The notes: generated by a model from the letters alone, not told the origin. Shown: positions 34,230 through 47,203, counted from the first letter of the stretch. The stretch is DNA of 64,000 nt from Dillenia suffruticosa (GCA_033439265.1 JAVTVX010000015.1:25535947-25599946); one strand, 5' to 3'. Numbers and translations: made by a program.

Positions 34230-34745
34230 TGTATCAGCTCTAACAAATCCTTTTGCACGAGCTGCAATAGGTTTCAATTTCTTGATTTCATTATTTTTGT
34301 TGTCACTTGAATATTGTCTCATAACTTTATTTGACAACAAATCACATAGTATAACATATAGTATAACATATGATTAAATATGAATAACTCACTAGAATTT
34401 ACAATTCAATTTACACTTCAGAGTTCAAACTTCAAACAATGTAGTATGAACTTAACTTACATATACATCATGCTAGAATCAATCTCTGATTGATCCGGTT
34501 GGTAGTCCAACACTGAATGGGTAGTTTTTTTTTTATGATCGCCAAAATACTAAACCTCACCTTTTCAAAGTAAAAGACCTACACGGTTAAATGGCATGTT
34601 AAATGGCAATTGATATGTTTATAAACATTGAATTGCAATATTTATAAATATTGTTGAAAACTTACCATGAGTAAAAATAGACAACCATCAATTCCTCTTT
34701 TCTTCTTTTTGTCCTCCTCTCTTCACAACACCTTTAAATTTTATA
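34230..34745. repeat. Second copy of the 30170-30535 block
   Basis: Shares with 30170-30535 the series caatctcttg, cacaactttatttgacaac, tagtccaa(t/c)actgaa(c/t)gggta, atgtttataaacattgaa and cctcctctcttcacaa(a/c)acc. This is a direct segmental duplication about 4.1 kb apart, with an extra ~150 bp in this copy. Confidence 0.55.
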
Positions 34746-36589
34746 TCTCGTCAGCTAACTATTATAACACAAATTTGGGCTAATTATATTAACCAGCATT
34801 GTCGACATCAAAGGTAGCCATGAGGTGTCTGGATGCAGGGAATACATTCATGGTCGAACATAAAAAGTGTTCAACGAGGAATAGCATGAAGTATCGTTTA
34901 AACTTGGGGGAGGAGGTATCCTCCATCTATATCTATTCTTTTAGCTGGGTTTGCTTTAGTCTGGAGTACTTTCTCATCTATAAGGATTCACCCACAAAAG
35001 ATGAATAACCCAGAAATTGCATCCGGTGCACGGGATTCCTAAGATTTGCCCTACTTCTTCATGTGTCAGCCTAAAATTCGTATTTGTACCGATACAAAGA
35101 CGTTTTTCCATCGGTTCAAATCTCATTACCAATTCGTCAAATAACTTTCGACTAAACGCATCACAGCTAAACTTCAAAAGTTTGCCAAATCTCATATCTT
35201 TTACTGCACATTTCATATCATCACTGGGGAAGAAATCAGCTCCTTCACTTGGTTAGAAGAACACCTTATCTGAATCGGTGTCATTGTCCTTCTTACTCCA
35301 AGCAATTCTCTCATTTGTTTGGCTGCTTTGTTATACTTCTGTCTCTATCTTCATTTAGTTTCCTTTATTTTTGAACACATTCAATCTATTCAAAATGTAC
35401 ATAATGTTATTACACTAACTAATGATACATAACATAAAACAGATCATGTATAGGAATATACTGTTATCCCACGCAGAAATAGAGACCCACCGGTCAATTT
35501 GACTTTATTTTTCAAAAAGAATTGTTTTTCTACAATGTTAGGAATATTCAAAAATTGGAACCAAAACTAAAGTCCTAATAAAGTCCTAAACAAAGCACTA
35601 AACTAAAGATCTAAAAATTGGGCCCAAAATTGGGAATATTCAAAATAGTATGTTCAGAATTTGGGACGAGTAACAATTTGTTTATACTAAAAAGCACTAA
35701 AAACCTAAAGATCAACGCATAGAAAAAGCACTAAAAATTATTTATATTAAAAAGTAGTAAACTAAATTTATTTTTAATTTGTAGCCAAAACACAAAACTA
35801 ATAACTAAACTAAAAGCACTGCTATAAAAAAAACTAAACTCATCAATGCTTTCATCTAAACTCATTCGTTATCTCAACCTATTCATGAAATTTACCTAAA
35901 TAACTTGTACCTAGAAAGATATTTCACTAATCCACTATAAAGAAAGGACGTAGAAGCCTCATTGTTGGAAGACCCACTGGTTCGATCTGTCTTCCCCATT
36001 TCTGGTTCCTTCTGGTTCTGGCTTCTCACAAACTTTTCAGAAACTAAAAGATTCACCGTCAAAAGTTTCTCAAACAATGGAATTCGCCTATTTCCTATCT
36101 AAAACTTTAGAAATTTCCTTATCTCTGTAACTTTCCACCTTCAATTCTCTCTAACTATTCTCTCTGACTATGGTCTCTTTTAATCCCAAAATTCTTATTC
36201 ACCCAACCATTGGATACATAATTCCAGTCATTGGATCAAATGTTTAAAGGAAATTAGCTAATTTGTAGTATGATATGTGCATTGAAAAACATTACCCCTG
36301 CAATGATTGCAGTGACATGTACAATTATGAAATAACTTTAAAAGGATATCAACTAATTACCCCACCCATTCAATCAATTTAGTTTACCCCAATTGTTTGA
36401 TGAAATAAAATGTGATTTATCGGATTGACACAACGTGGTAGAAAACCAATCAATTTGATTGTTTTGGTGGTATGCAAATCCACCATTGATTTTCAAATAA
36501 TGTTAATGTTAATGTTATATTACTATTCCTACAATTACAATTATGAGATTATCTCGATTCACATGTTACAATTCACATATTAGAAATTA

Positions 36590-36745
36590 TGACAATGGCA
36601 ATGGTAATGTAATATGAATTAATTAATTATAAATATTAGAAAGTAATTTAAGATATTATAAATGTCAATGTAATAGGAATTAATTAATTATAAATATCAA
36701 TGGCAATGTAATGGGAATTAATTAATTATAAATATCAGTAGTTAC
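36590..36745. repeat. Short tandem repeat with ggaattaattaattataaat core, three units
   Basis: The core gaattaattaattataaatat occurs three times, preceded by tgtcaatgtaat or ggcaatgtaat. The period is about 45-70 bp. Confidence 0.6.
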
Positions 36746-36889
36746 ATGATATCTTACTTTCAGAGTTTTCCCCAAATGAAATGCGATTTATGAGATTGAC
36801 AAAAGGAACCAATCCTGATTTTTCAATAACATAATAATAATATAATGTCATAAAACATAATTAATTATACCGACATAATTAATTAGACC

Positions 36890-37160
36890 AGTATACTATT
36901 ATTGTCATAGTTTCAAATTGTAACACTATATATTATCTAATAATTGGTAATATAAATACATAAATTACTAATTTCATATAATTATATTATTTAAATTAAT
37001 AATAACCTTAGTTTTTATTAATCAAATGGACATAGCACATAAACATAACTAACACAGCATAGGGCTCACGGTAGACCATGCTTGCCATGCATGAGCGCAA
37101 TAAGGTTGGCCTGTGTGTTAGACAACGCTGGCCATGGCGTGTGGGGTAGGTAGATGTTTA
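36890..37160 (+). repeat. Left arm of a long inverted repeat
   Basis: Reads tttcaaattgtaacactatat, aattactaatttcatat, tatttaaattaataata, attaatcaaatgga, then the GC-rich agggctcacggtagaccatgc and gagcgcaata. The same order appears on the opposite strand at 39940-40400. Confidence 0.6.
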
Positions 37161-38248
37161 AGTAGAGGAGAGGAGGAAAAAAAATGTTATTACACTAATA
37201 ACTACTATTGGCGCCAAATGAAATACTATTGTAGAAAAAAGGAAAAAAGGTTTGATGTCAAATCGTCACAGAGAGCTATTATTAACTATTAAACTATTAA
37301 ATCAACTTTAACTTTGTTGTCATTAGGTCAAAATCTCTCATTTTTCATTCTTAGATTTAAATGAAATACTATTCCCACCAAGGGAGAAAACTTTTGTTGG
37401 CGCCAAATGTGGAAAACTCGGCCAATTGAGGTGATTAAATTAAATTGGTGAGATTATTTGTTTGGCTATAGGAAATTAATATTGTTTTAAATTATGTTGT
37501 CATTATCAACTTATGAGAATTATAATGAAATTGCAATTAAAAAGAAGTTTACACCATTTTCATTTATTAACATAAAACAACAAAACAATAAAACAATAAA
37601 ATAATATAAAATAATACTATAATATAAAAAATTAATAATAATAATTTTTTGTGTACAATACACTATTCAACCAAAATCCCTTCTCTCTCTCTAAAAATAT
37701 TCTCTTTTCTTCACATGTCACAAAATCGTTACCTCTAGTAACCAATCACCACATCCGCTTTTGTCGCATGTCACATGTTTTCTCTCATCACATCTTTCAC
37801 AACATCAAAATTGGTTAATAAGTATACAACAAAAGAGCATTCAAAAAAAAATTTGTTCTCTCACAAAATCAAAAAAAATTGGTCAATACTATACAACAAA
37901 CAAAAGAGCATTCAAAAGAAAATCATGTTCACATATTCGATCCTTATTCACTTTAGCTTCAGAAATTATTCTCAAAATCCACTTTCTCTCTCTACACAAT
38001 TATAATAAAGACAACCAAACATTAGATCTTTCTTCACTTCAAATCCAGAAAATATTCTCAAAATCCACTCTCTCTCACAAGAGTTGTTTTAAATAACTTA
38101 AGTCTTCTACAATCTTTACTATCTTCTCTCTCTCACATCGACTCTCTCTCTCATGTCGACGCACATCTTTGTAACAACCTAAACTCTTCTTCTTCTTACC
38201 AACCATCTACAAATCCTTCTTAGCAAACCTCACTCTGGCCTCACTCAA

Positions 38249-39270
38249 ATGGCCCCTAAGTCTCGAAAAGGTAAGGAAATTATGACAAAATTAGAAAAAT
38301 ACAACAAAAGGGAATGTCCCTCTCTTGAGAAAAGCAAACTATTTTGTAATCTGTTCTCTTATCGAAACATCACTCATGGTCGATTAATAAATTGGAAATT
38401 TCTCAAGAGTATAGGTTTTAAGCATGCCAGTTACTTGAAACAAGTATATCCTTCTTGGATTCTCAATTCTAGTAAAAAAATTTATAAGAACGTAGTTAGA
38501 ATTTTTTATAATAATATAGAAGAAATTGATAATATGAAAATAAGTGATATGAGGATGAGTGTAAAGCAGTAGACCAAGATTCTAACATAGTCCTTGATGG
38601 TCAAGTTTGGTCGTGTGCTTTGGAAACTTATTTTAACAGGCAAAAAATTGACGTAAATCTTAGAATTATATGTAAATCTGGTGGTCTGAAGTGGGTGGAC
38701 TCAAGGAATGTGTGCCATATTTGCAGATAGAGATCCTAAATGATATTAAAATGGGATTTGATGATGATAATTTAGAGAAATTTAGTATAGTTGCATAGAT
38801 TTAAGTTTGCATGAATGAATTCTACACTTGCTGAACACACACACTATTAAGCCATGAGTTGGTAATTATACATATATCAACAGAGAGGATTTTTGACTAA
38901 TGGCATGTATTATTTAAAACAAAAAATCAAATTTGTATTTTCTCCTTCCTTGCTTTATGATAACTACAAGACTCTCAAATTCAAAGTTGTCATATGTTAG
39001 TATGGTTAGTAGCATTTTAAAAACTCAAGGGATAAGTTTATGAAAGGAAAACAAAGTGGAATTAAGCATGAAAAATAGTATAAATGCCACAAGGTTACAT
39101 AGAGTTAATTGGATTTACGAGAATGGTGTTTGGGTTAATCTCAAGAAAAGAGCTGGTAGAGCAGAGCCAAAGCCAGAGCCAGAAAGTGGAAATGAGTTAA
39201 TTGGAATGAACTCTTTCAATCCATGTGTACTATGAAAACACAGCTCATGGATAGTATTGATGAGAAATTT
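38249..39270 (+). pseudogene. Plant-transposon-protein-like ORF relic
   Basis: The first 107 residues are open (MAPKSRKGKEIM start). LKQVYPSWILNSSKKIY then VVRIFYNNIEEI resembles the 'W...YP.LVREFYANL' region of the domain annotated as putative plant transposon protein. Downstream, with stops, the plus strand still reads LVWS-like and DATRLHRVNWIYENGVWV, typical of the C-terminal part of the same proteins. It sits between the arms of the inverted repeat (36.9-37.2 and 39.9-40.4 kb). Function unknown. Confidence 0.45.
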
Positions 39271-39939
39271 GGAGAGTTCAGAGGGAAGTGGGTGAAATTA
39301 GACATAGTTTTATTAAATTCAAGCAACACAATGAGAAAAAATGTAGAAACATATTGTTCAACTTAATGAATATGTCTGCTGATGTGAAGATGAATACCAA
39401 TTTTATTTACTGTATAAGAGACCATTTAGTGGTAGAAGAGCCAGCTAGACCTTCTTCCTCTGGACCTTCTTCCTCTACCACCACCACCCAACCTAGAGCA
39501 CCTTCTTCCAGCTCTTCAACTACCTACCTATTTGCTATGAGTCCATTTGGTAGAAACTCCCACTACTACGTCTATGCTTGCTATGGTGCCTATGCCTTAT
39601 ACTAATCCTTCTACACCTGATACTAATCCTTTTGACATTCATGACATTATTCATTTCTCTACTGGTGCATCCTTTTATGCTACGACTAAAGAAAAAACAA
39701 AAAAAAAAATAGACCTAAAGTTAATTTCAAATAATTCTACTTGTACTTTTGTACTTTAGCTTCTCTTCTTTATTTCTTAGCTTGCTTGTGATTAGATTGC
39801 TTCTCTTGTAGTTAGCTACTCTTCTTTGTTTCTAGCATGATACACTATATATATAAGTTGTGCTTACCTTCTCTTCTTTGTTTCTTCTAAATGATACACT
39901 ATTATATATATACCTACAACATTTGTGAAAATTATCTGT

Positions 39940-40400
39940 GCAAAACTCAAGCATAGGCCAACACCGTGGCCAGCACCATCTATCATGCTAGCTCAGCCTA
40001 CCACGGACGCTGGCCCATGTGGTGTACAACGTAGTACAATCCCATGCGGGCTACCCCATAGGCATGCGCTAGTTATTGCGCTCCTACACGGCCTACCGTG
40101 CAGGCATGCGTGGCCTACCCATGAGCCCTTGTGCTTGCTAATTATTGCTAATTATGTGATTTGATTAATTATCTCCATTTGATTAATCTATAGTCCATTT
40201 GAATATCATGACAATTTTCATAAAATTATTAATATTATTAATTTAAATAATGTAATGATATGAAATTAGTAATTTATATAATACAGTGTTATATATTCTA
40301 AAATTTATTAACCAATTATTAAATAATATAGTGCTATAATTTGAAATTATGATAGTAATTAATGATATTTAATATTAGTAATTATCAATATTATATAATA
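39940..40400 (-). repeat. Right arm of the long inverted repeat
   Basis: The reverse complement matches 36890-37160: gagctc/ggcctac GC-rich part, then tccatttgattaat, tattaatttaaataatgta, atgaaattagtaattta and agtgctataatttgaaattat. The right arm has an additional GC-rich block of ~100 bp. Confidence 0.6.
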
Positions 40401-40946
40401 TTATATGATATAATGTTAATTATCAATCATATATAATTTTAGATAATGTAATATTAATTATCAATATTATATAAATTTATATAAATTCCAAGAAAAAGAC
40501 AACAACTAAGAAAAAGACATGAAAAGACCATGAGTTCCATGTAATGACAACATTAATATTAATTTAAAAGTAGACATTAACATTAATTTAAAAAGTTGAT
40601 ATTTAATTTAAAATTTGACATATTTATTTAATAGGACAAATAAGAACATTAATATTAATTTAAAATTAACATTAACATTAATTTAAAAAGGTGACAATTA
40701 ATTTAAAAGTAGACATATTTAATATTTAATGAGACAAAAGAGAGATATTTAATAGGATAAAAAAGAGAGATGTACAATTCCACAACCAACAACCAATAGC
40801 CTCATTTTGTGTCAATTTCTCTTTTTTATACTAAAAATATTTTCTTGCTTGTGTTGTGTATGTATTTATTTCTCTGTTGCTTGTGTATGTATTTATTTCT
40901 TTTATTTCTCTATTGCCTTGTGCAAAAGCATTGCATTTAAAATTAT

Positions 40947-43900
40947 TTGGACAAGTCTTGGATAAGTCATGGATATAAATCAAGAGCAAGTGATAATTAT
41001 ATTGACGGGATTAATGCATTTATTGAATTTGTATTTACAATTTTTCGATTCATCGATAGAAAGATATCATGTATTTATGTTAAATATTTCAATATATTGA
41101 GATCTCGTACACACATAATGTTTAATCACTTGTTATGTCATTACTTTCAATGTGGTTATGACAAGTGGATATATCATGAGAAAAATAATGAAAAATCTAC
41201 ATGTTATGCATCTTATGCATCCAACACATCACATGCATCGAAAGTAAATGACCCCTTGAATAGTAATGACAATCTTTTTGATCATGACATATTTGATATG
41301 TTACATGATGCATTAACACATTATGATGCATCCAACGTACTAGATAAATCAATTTCAAATAAGTTTCATGAATTACTTGAAAATACCAAGAAACCAGTAT
41401 ATCTAAATTTGAAATATAGTATGTTTACAACTATTATGCACTTATACCATTTAAAGTATTTGTGTCGATGGACTAACAAATCTTTATCTTTACTATTAAT
41501 GTTTTTAACAGAATTATTACCTGATAAAAATATGTTGTCAAATAGTTGTCATGAAATAAAAAAAAAAACTATTTTAGATTCAGGGTTGGAATATAAAAAA
41601 GTACATGCGTGTTCTAATGATTACATATTGTACCGGAAAGACAAAGATAAAGACGATGCATGTTATGTGTGTGGTGCTTCTAGATGGAAATGAAATGCAG
41701 ATGGAGATCAAAATGTTAATTAAAAAAGAAAAAAGAAAACCTGTCAAAATATTGAAATGATTTCCTTTGATTTATAGATTGCAAAGATTATTACATGTAG
41801 TCAAACTGCTGTTTCGATGAGATGGTGTGATGATAAGAGAACAAAAGATGGACTCTTAAGACATCCAACAGATTCTCTTATGTGGAATGTGTTTGATTCC
41901 TATACCTTAATTTCTTTGCTAATCCTAGAAATATTCGATTAAGACTAGTAGCAGATTGTTCAATCCATTTAAAACGATGAACGTTACACACAGTATTTGA
42001 CTAGTACTAATGATACCATATAACATGCTTTCTTGATTGTGTATGAAGTCTACAAATTTCATACTCACATTAGTTATTCTCAATTCTAGAAATCCTGACA
42101 ATATGATAAATGTGTACACGCAACTATTGGCAGAAGAACTTAAAGAATTATGGTATGAAAGAGTAAATACTTATGATTTTTCAGTTCGTGAAAGATTTAA
42201 AATGCATGCAGCGCTATTATAGACCATTAATTACTTCCCTGCATATGCTAATCTGTCTAGATAGAGTATAAAAGGCAGATTGGCATGTCCATTATGCGGA
42301 TATAATACATGTTCTCAATAGTTATGTCATAGCCAAAAATATTGTTATATGGGATATCGAAAATGGTTGAAATCAACTCATCCATTCAGATATAATAAAC
42401 ATTCTTTTTGCGGGACAGAGTAACTCAAAGTTGCTCCTAAACAATGATCTGGCACTTATGTATTGCAAGAATTAGATGAGATTGACTTAACAAATCCCAA
42501 TAATATGCAAGGATGGGAAAAAAAAGAGCATATTGTTTCATTTGTCTTACTAGGAGAATATTTTAATTAGACACAATATTGACATGATGCGTATAAGAAA
42601 AATTGTCTTGATATAATTGTTGGTACAATTCTCAAACAAGAAGGAAAGTCTAAGAACAATGATAATGTTAGAATTGGTCTTGAAGAGATAGAAATAAAAA
42701 ATGATTTACGTGCAATATGTTAACCAAATTCTGCAAACATATTTTTACTTAAAACTTGTTATCAAATGACCTTACATGACAAAGATGCATTTTTTAATAT
42801 TTTGAAGAAATTAAAACTTCCTGACGAGTGTTTCATTAACATATCTAGATGTACTCAATTGAAACAGCGGAAACTAATATATCTAAAGAGTTATGACTGT
42901 CAAACTTTAATACAAGAGTTTATTTCCATAGCATTTCGTAAATCACTGTCTGATAATGTCAACTCTATTATCATTCAAATTTGCAATATTTTTAAATGTC
43001 TTTGCTCTAGAGTGCTTAACCCACGAGAACTTGAATAACTAGGGGCATTAGTTCTGTAAATTATGTGTGAACTTGAAAAGATTTTCCTTCCTTCATTTTT
43101 TACGAGCATGATATACTTGATCATGCATTTGACAAGTGAAGCAAGGTTTGGTGGACCAGCAACATATATGTGGATGTATTTAGTAAAATGTTTATTTTAC
43201 TTTGTTCAGTTACTTAACAATCATACACATGATATTTATTTTGTATCTATTGTATGTAATATAATGAATATGTATGCATATACTTGGTTCAATTCAAATC
43301 CTATGTACGTAATACAGCACGGCTTGAATATTCAATTGCGGAAGGGTATTTAGCAAAGAAGTGTTTGTTGTTCTGTTCAAGATATTTAGACGAGTTTGAA
43401 ACAAAGTTTAATTGTCCATTGTGGACTGATGACAACCAGATTACATTTAGAGAAGATGAATCCACTTTAAAAACTATTGGAATACCTTTGGGAATAAAGA
43501 TATGCAGATTTGTTAAAAAAAGAAAAAGAAAAAGAATATTTCGAATTTGTCTTGATGAGAAATTATTGCAACAATGTTACAAATACATACTATTTAACAG
43601 TGACTCAATTGACTCATTTAGAATATAAATATATATTGTGATAATAATGTTTATGAATATTAAACTCTAATGTCATATAATAATATATATTGTTTCATAT
43701 GAAGGAAACATATGCAACATGTTCGAAGAACAAATCGTGGAAAAAAATTAAATATTTTCCCAATTGACAGATTTCATAGTAAAGATTTCAATACCTAGTT
43801 TAGTCATCGTATAAGCATATCAATAGTTAATTTTTAATATTATTAATTTCTTCTATTTACATAATTTCAAATTACGAATCCAAAATACCTATGAGAGATT

Positions 43901-44610
43901 ACAAATAAAGTTAAATGGATTGTTCGTGGCCTAGATCCACTAGCTAGAAATTATAATGTGTATATAATCAATGGATATCGATTCTATGTAAAAGATCGCA
44001 AAAAGTGTCTTCAAACTCAAAATTTAAGAGTAGTAGTAATAGTGGATGACGTTAATTGTTCAAGTGTGAAGGATAAAATGCACATTAAAAATAAAGTTAA
44101 TTATTATGGAATGTTAAGATAAATCATTCAAGTAAACTATAATGGAATGTATATGTTTGTGTTATTTTAGTATGATTGGGTCGACCTACAATAAGAATGT
44201 AATGACAGATTTGGTTCAACACTTGTGAATTTCTCTTAACTGAATCATACGAGTGCTTATTTGCTAGATGATCTTCATGTGTTAGCATCCCAAACAAAAA
44301 AAGTATTTTATGTGGATGATGAAAGACAAAGGATTACATGTTGTAAAACATGTCAAAGTTAGAGATGAATTTGACATAGGTAATGAAACGACGAATTAAC
44401 ATGTGAATTTAGAAAGTAACTCATCCTCAGATAATCACATGGGTGATGAAGTGATGAATCAACATCTAAATTTAGAAAGTAACCCATCCTCAAACAATTA
44501 GATGTGGGTTTAGATTAATTATGATAAAGGAGCGGATGTATCAACACAAATGAATGACAATGATGAGGTTGATAAAGTAGGACAGGATGAATATACGTAT
44601 GAAATGTAAT
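40947..44610 (+). pseudogene. CACTA tnp2-type transposase relic (with DUF4218 and DUF4216 parts)
   Basis: 40947-41693 is an open 248-residue exon. It has the transposase-associated start MDKSWISHGYKS then YIDGINAFIEF, and the tnp2 lead-in KIHACPNDCILYRK-like KKVHACSNDYILYRKDKDKD with CYVCGASRWK. 41780-42440 reads as Transposase_21: KDGLLRHPTDSLMWNVFDS, ELKELWYERVNTYDFSVRER, GRLACPLCGYNTC-like. 42990-43630 carries DUF4218: MCELEKIFLPSFFTSMIY, RFGGPATYMWMYL, SYVRNTARLEYSIAEGYLAK. 43900-44150 carries DUF4216: INGYRFYVKDRKKCLQTQN. In-frame stops occur from about 41690 onward, several in the Transposase_21 part, so no active transposase is expected. A catalytic assignment was not attempted. Confidence 0.75.
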
Positions 44611-45079
44611 GAGATTTGGTTTACAATCATTGATATCTTCTCTATTTTATTTTGTACATGATATTGGTGTATGATATATAGTGATATGACTATAATGTAC
44701 GGTAATAAATGGTAATAAGTATATGATATGAAGTGATATTGCTATAAAGCATAGTAACAAGTGTAACTTTTTTTTTTATTTATATTGTTTGCAGAATTAG
44801 GTCTTTATAATAAAAATTTAATTGAAAACAAGATTTAAAAATAATTTGAAATAATCTAATAAATTAAAAAATTGGGTGTAAATTGAGCTCAGTGGCACGG
44901 ATTGCAACCGCCTTGTGCACTTGCGTGGTCTATCGCGAGCACCTTGTGCGAAATATAGGCAAAACCTATCCACCCCTCTAGGTTTCTTTCATATACAAAG
45001 CAAAATACGGCTATCGATTTTTTTCAGTATGGTTATACGCAGATATAATTAAAATTCTATTTGTCTCTGATCAGGGAGG

Positions 45080-45560
45080 ATGACACTCAGTTATCTGATC
45101 CAAATGATATCCAACAAGACGAAGTTAGATATTACAGGGTGTTTGAGTCAATTTTTGAACCCACAAATAATTGCTCTTTCAACTCGAGTAGGGATTCAAC
45201 ACTGATTTGTTTGTTGGATCGTCGCTGGTGGGAAATATGCAAAAACTTCACCAGGGCTGGTCCACTAGGAAGAGTCCGATGCTCAATTCAGATAGAGAAG
45301 TAAAAGAAAGAGAAAAGACTAAAAGAGTCAAAACTGTAGCCCTATATTATCTCTGTGTACTGTATATAGAGTTGACTAATGTTGGTGTATCGGCTAGGTC
45401 GTCATGAATGGAGAAACCTCTAAAAACCCTATCGGAGCTAGCCCAGTGAGGGACTCCGAGCTCAAGTCAAAAAAAGTGATAAAAGAAAATTTGAAAAGTC
45501 TCGTACACGATCTTGTGTTATGTGTGTGCAATTCATCCCGTGTGTATTATGTGTAGAAAG
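45080..45560 (-). repeat. Two adjacent Tat-type LTR U5 fragments
   Basis: The minus strand shows gacttgagctcggagtcc...gctccgatagggttttta (about 45410-45480) and, to its left, a second copy, aattgagcatcggactctt...gaagtttttgcatatttcc (about 45230-45290). Both match the U5 motif of the LTRs at 1630-1690 and 9225-9290. No interior parts were recognised. Old fragments. Confidence 0.45.
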
Positions 45561-47203
45561 CCATGAATATGACCCTTTGTGTGATGTATATATTATACAA
45601 TATAAACAATAAATATTTTCCATAACGAGTGTTTTAGAAACATGTTTAAAAGGTTTAGTTGTTATAAAAAGAATAAGAGAGAAGTAAAAACGAGAGTGTG
45701 CTGAATATACAATTAGAAAAAAAGTATGTTAAAGAGAAAGGAGTAAAAGAGGACCAAAAGTATTGTAAAGAGTTTTGTACAACTACATTTTCATCACAAT
45801 ATTGTAATTATTTTAGTTGGTCAGTGATCCCATATTTGCGTACTCTCCTCATATATAATGGAAATTATTTCCACACACATTTATTTTTACTCTTCCCTCG
45901 TATTATGCTTCTTCTACTGCACCCAATATTGTTTTTCACCCATTAATCTTATCCCAAATAATAATATTACAAATAAAGTGATATCTCACTTTTATTTGCT
46001 TCCTCTCCGCATGTATCACACTCTAATTATAATTAAAGATGACTTGGCTCTTCCAAAATAGTTCTCACCCAAATGGCTTCCATGACCAGTTCGGTGACTA
46101 CCATATACTCTACCTCTGTTGTGGATAGGATGACTTAGCTCTGCGGTAGACATAGGATATGAAATAAAGTAAAATGATATAAAAGAATTCATATAACTGA
46201 TCTAACTTATTTTTTATTATTGTTGTTATTTCATTCCGGCAATGGAGACTGTACCACTTAGTCATTCAAATTTGAATGACTATTATTTTCTTTTCTGAAA
46301 AAGAAAAGAAAAGGATGATGTAGCAATATTTATGCCTTATAATTAATGGAAAAAATTTTGGTATTAAAAGAAAAAAGAATTAATAATAACATAAACTAAG
46401 ATATATATATTTTCATGATAATATTAGATATAGTGTTAGTCGAAAAAAATTTAGAAAAATACTTTTATGTTATAGACGTCCGGGAGTGTGAGCATTGAAA
46501 CGAAAAACCTCAATTACAAATACTTTGAGCAAGACGTATGGAAGAGAGTTTCATACGGACCAAAATTTAGCCCTCCAAAGGGACCATAAAAAATCAAAGA
46601 TAAAGTGAATAAGATTTTTAATTCCATTAGGAGTAGGAGGTGAACGTGATAAAAATTAGTTAAAATCAATTTGAAAGAGAATCGGATAAGATTTATCTAC
46701 AAACCAAGAGCCAATCAAGTTCAAAATAATTCATCTATTTTCTACCATTTCTCTTGGGTACTGCAATTTGCAATGCTGGACAAAATCTTTAATGTCTTCA
46801 CTCATATCGACACTGCACATAAATTTTCCGTGAAGCTCATAATGCGATTTGATGCCTCCACACGACCAATTGCCTTTCTAAGACAAAACAATGGACCCCC
46901 CCCCCCCCCCATTGTCCGTACTAGCAGGGACCGGCACTCGGTTCAGAGTTTTGCAACTCAAATACGAGGCATTATGAATGGCGAGACTCATTTTTACCGT
47001 ATGATTTAATCAATTTTAAATAAAATGAACAAACAAATAAATAAATGATAGGCTTTGCGACCCTCGTAGCACCACAAGAATTACAAATTCATTGCATTAG
47101 TTAAAACAACATACAAAGGAAACAATTTGCTGATTCTAAATACACATTTCTTTCAGTAAAGCAAATGCAAGAGGAACTCACTTTACGTCTAACTAGGCCT
47201 AAC
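45560..47203. other. Intergenic DNA, no gene supported
   Basis: AT-rich, with a pure C-run of 15 at 46896-46910. Open stretches at 45698-46061 and 46671-47009 show no motif or codon pattern I can support. The 3' untranslated region of the GPI-protein gene should lie just left of 47204. Confidence 0.35.

Larger units (their letters stand above)
31586..36077 (-). pseudogene. Captured Ulp1 (SUMO protease, C48)-like gene relic
   Basis: Minus-strand pieces in order. At 35892-36077 there is a Ser-rich start. At 34974-35216 the sequence SCDAFSRKLFDELVMRF, then RLTHEEVGQILGIPCTG, is the pattern of the plant-mobile/DUF1985-like N-terminal region that accompanies Ulp1 domains in plant elements. At 33690-34000 there is an acidic, Glu-rich stretch. 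At 31740-31840 the sequence IIHDRPKIILHIRDDCGIFC resembles the DCGxF motif holding the catalytic Cys of C48 proteases. Plant CACTA elements and MULEs are known to carry Ulp1-like genes. No continuous model could be made, so it is treated as a relic. Confidence 0.4.
28635..45031 (+). mobile_element. Very large decayed CACTA (En/Spm) territory
   Basis: About 16 kb of AT-rich DNA holding a tnp2-type transposase relic on the plus strand (40947 to about 44610), a Ulp1-like relic on the minus strand (about 31586-36077), and subterminal-type repeats toward both sides (28.8-31.3 kb and 44.6-44.8 kb). Candidate termini are weak: cacgctacaaaa at 28635 on the left and, on the right, ttttttcagtatg ending at 45031, whose reverse complement is catactgaaaaaa. 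Both resemble a diverged cactacaaaaaa. The coding parts have several in-frame stops, so the element is dead. Other elements are probably nested inside, and the outer limits are tentative. Confidence 0.5.

Noticed and set aside
28635-45031. Idea that the whole 28.6-45.0 kb stretch is one element with defined ends
   Set aside because: The two candidate termini are poor CACTA matches and their flanking 3-bp sequences do not agree, so a single bounded element is kept only as a tentative outline.
46671-47009. Plus-strand ORF with a proline run
   Set aside because: The prolines come from a C15 homopolymer and no motif supports coding.
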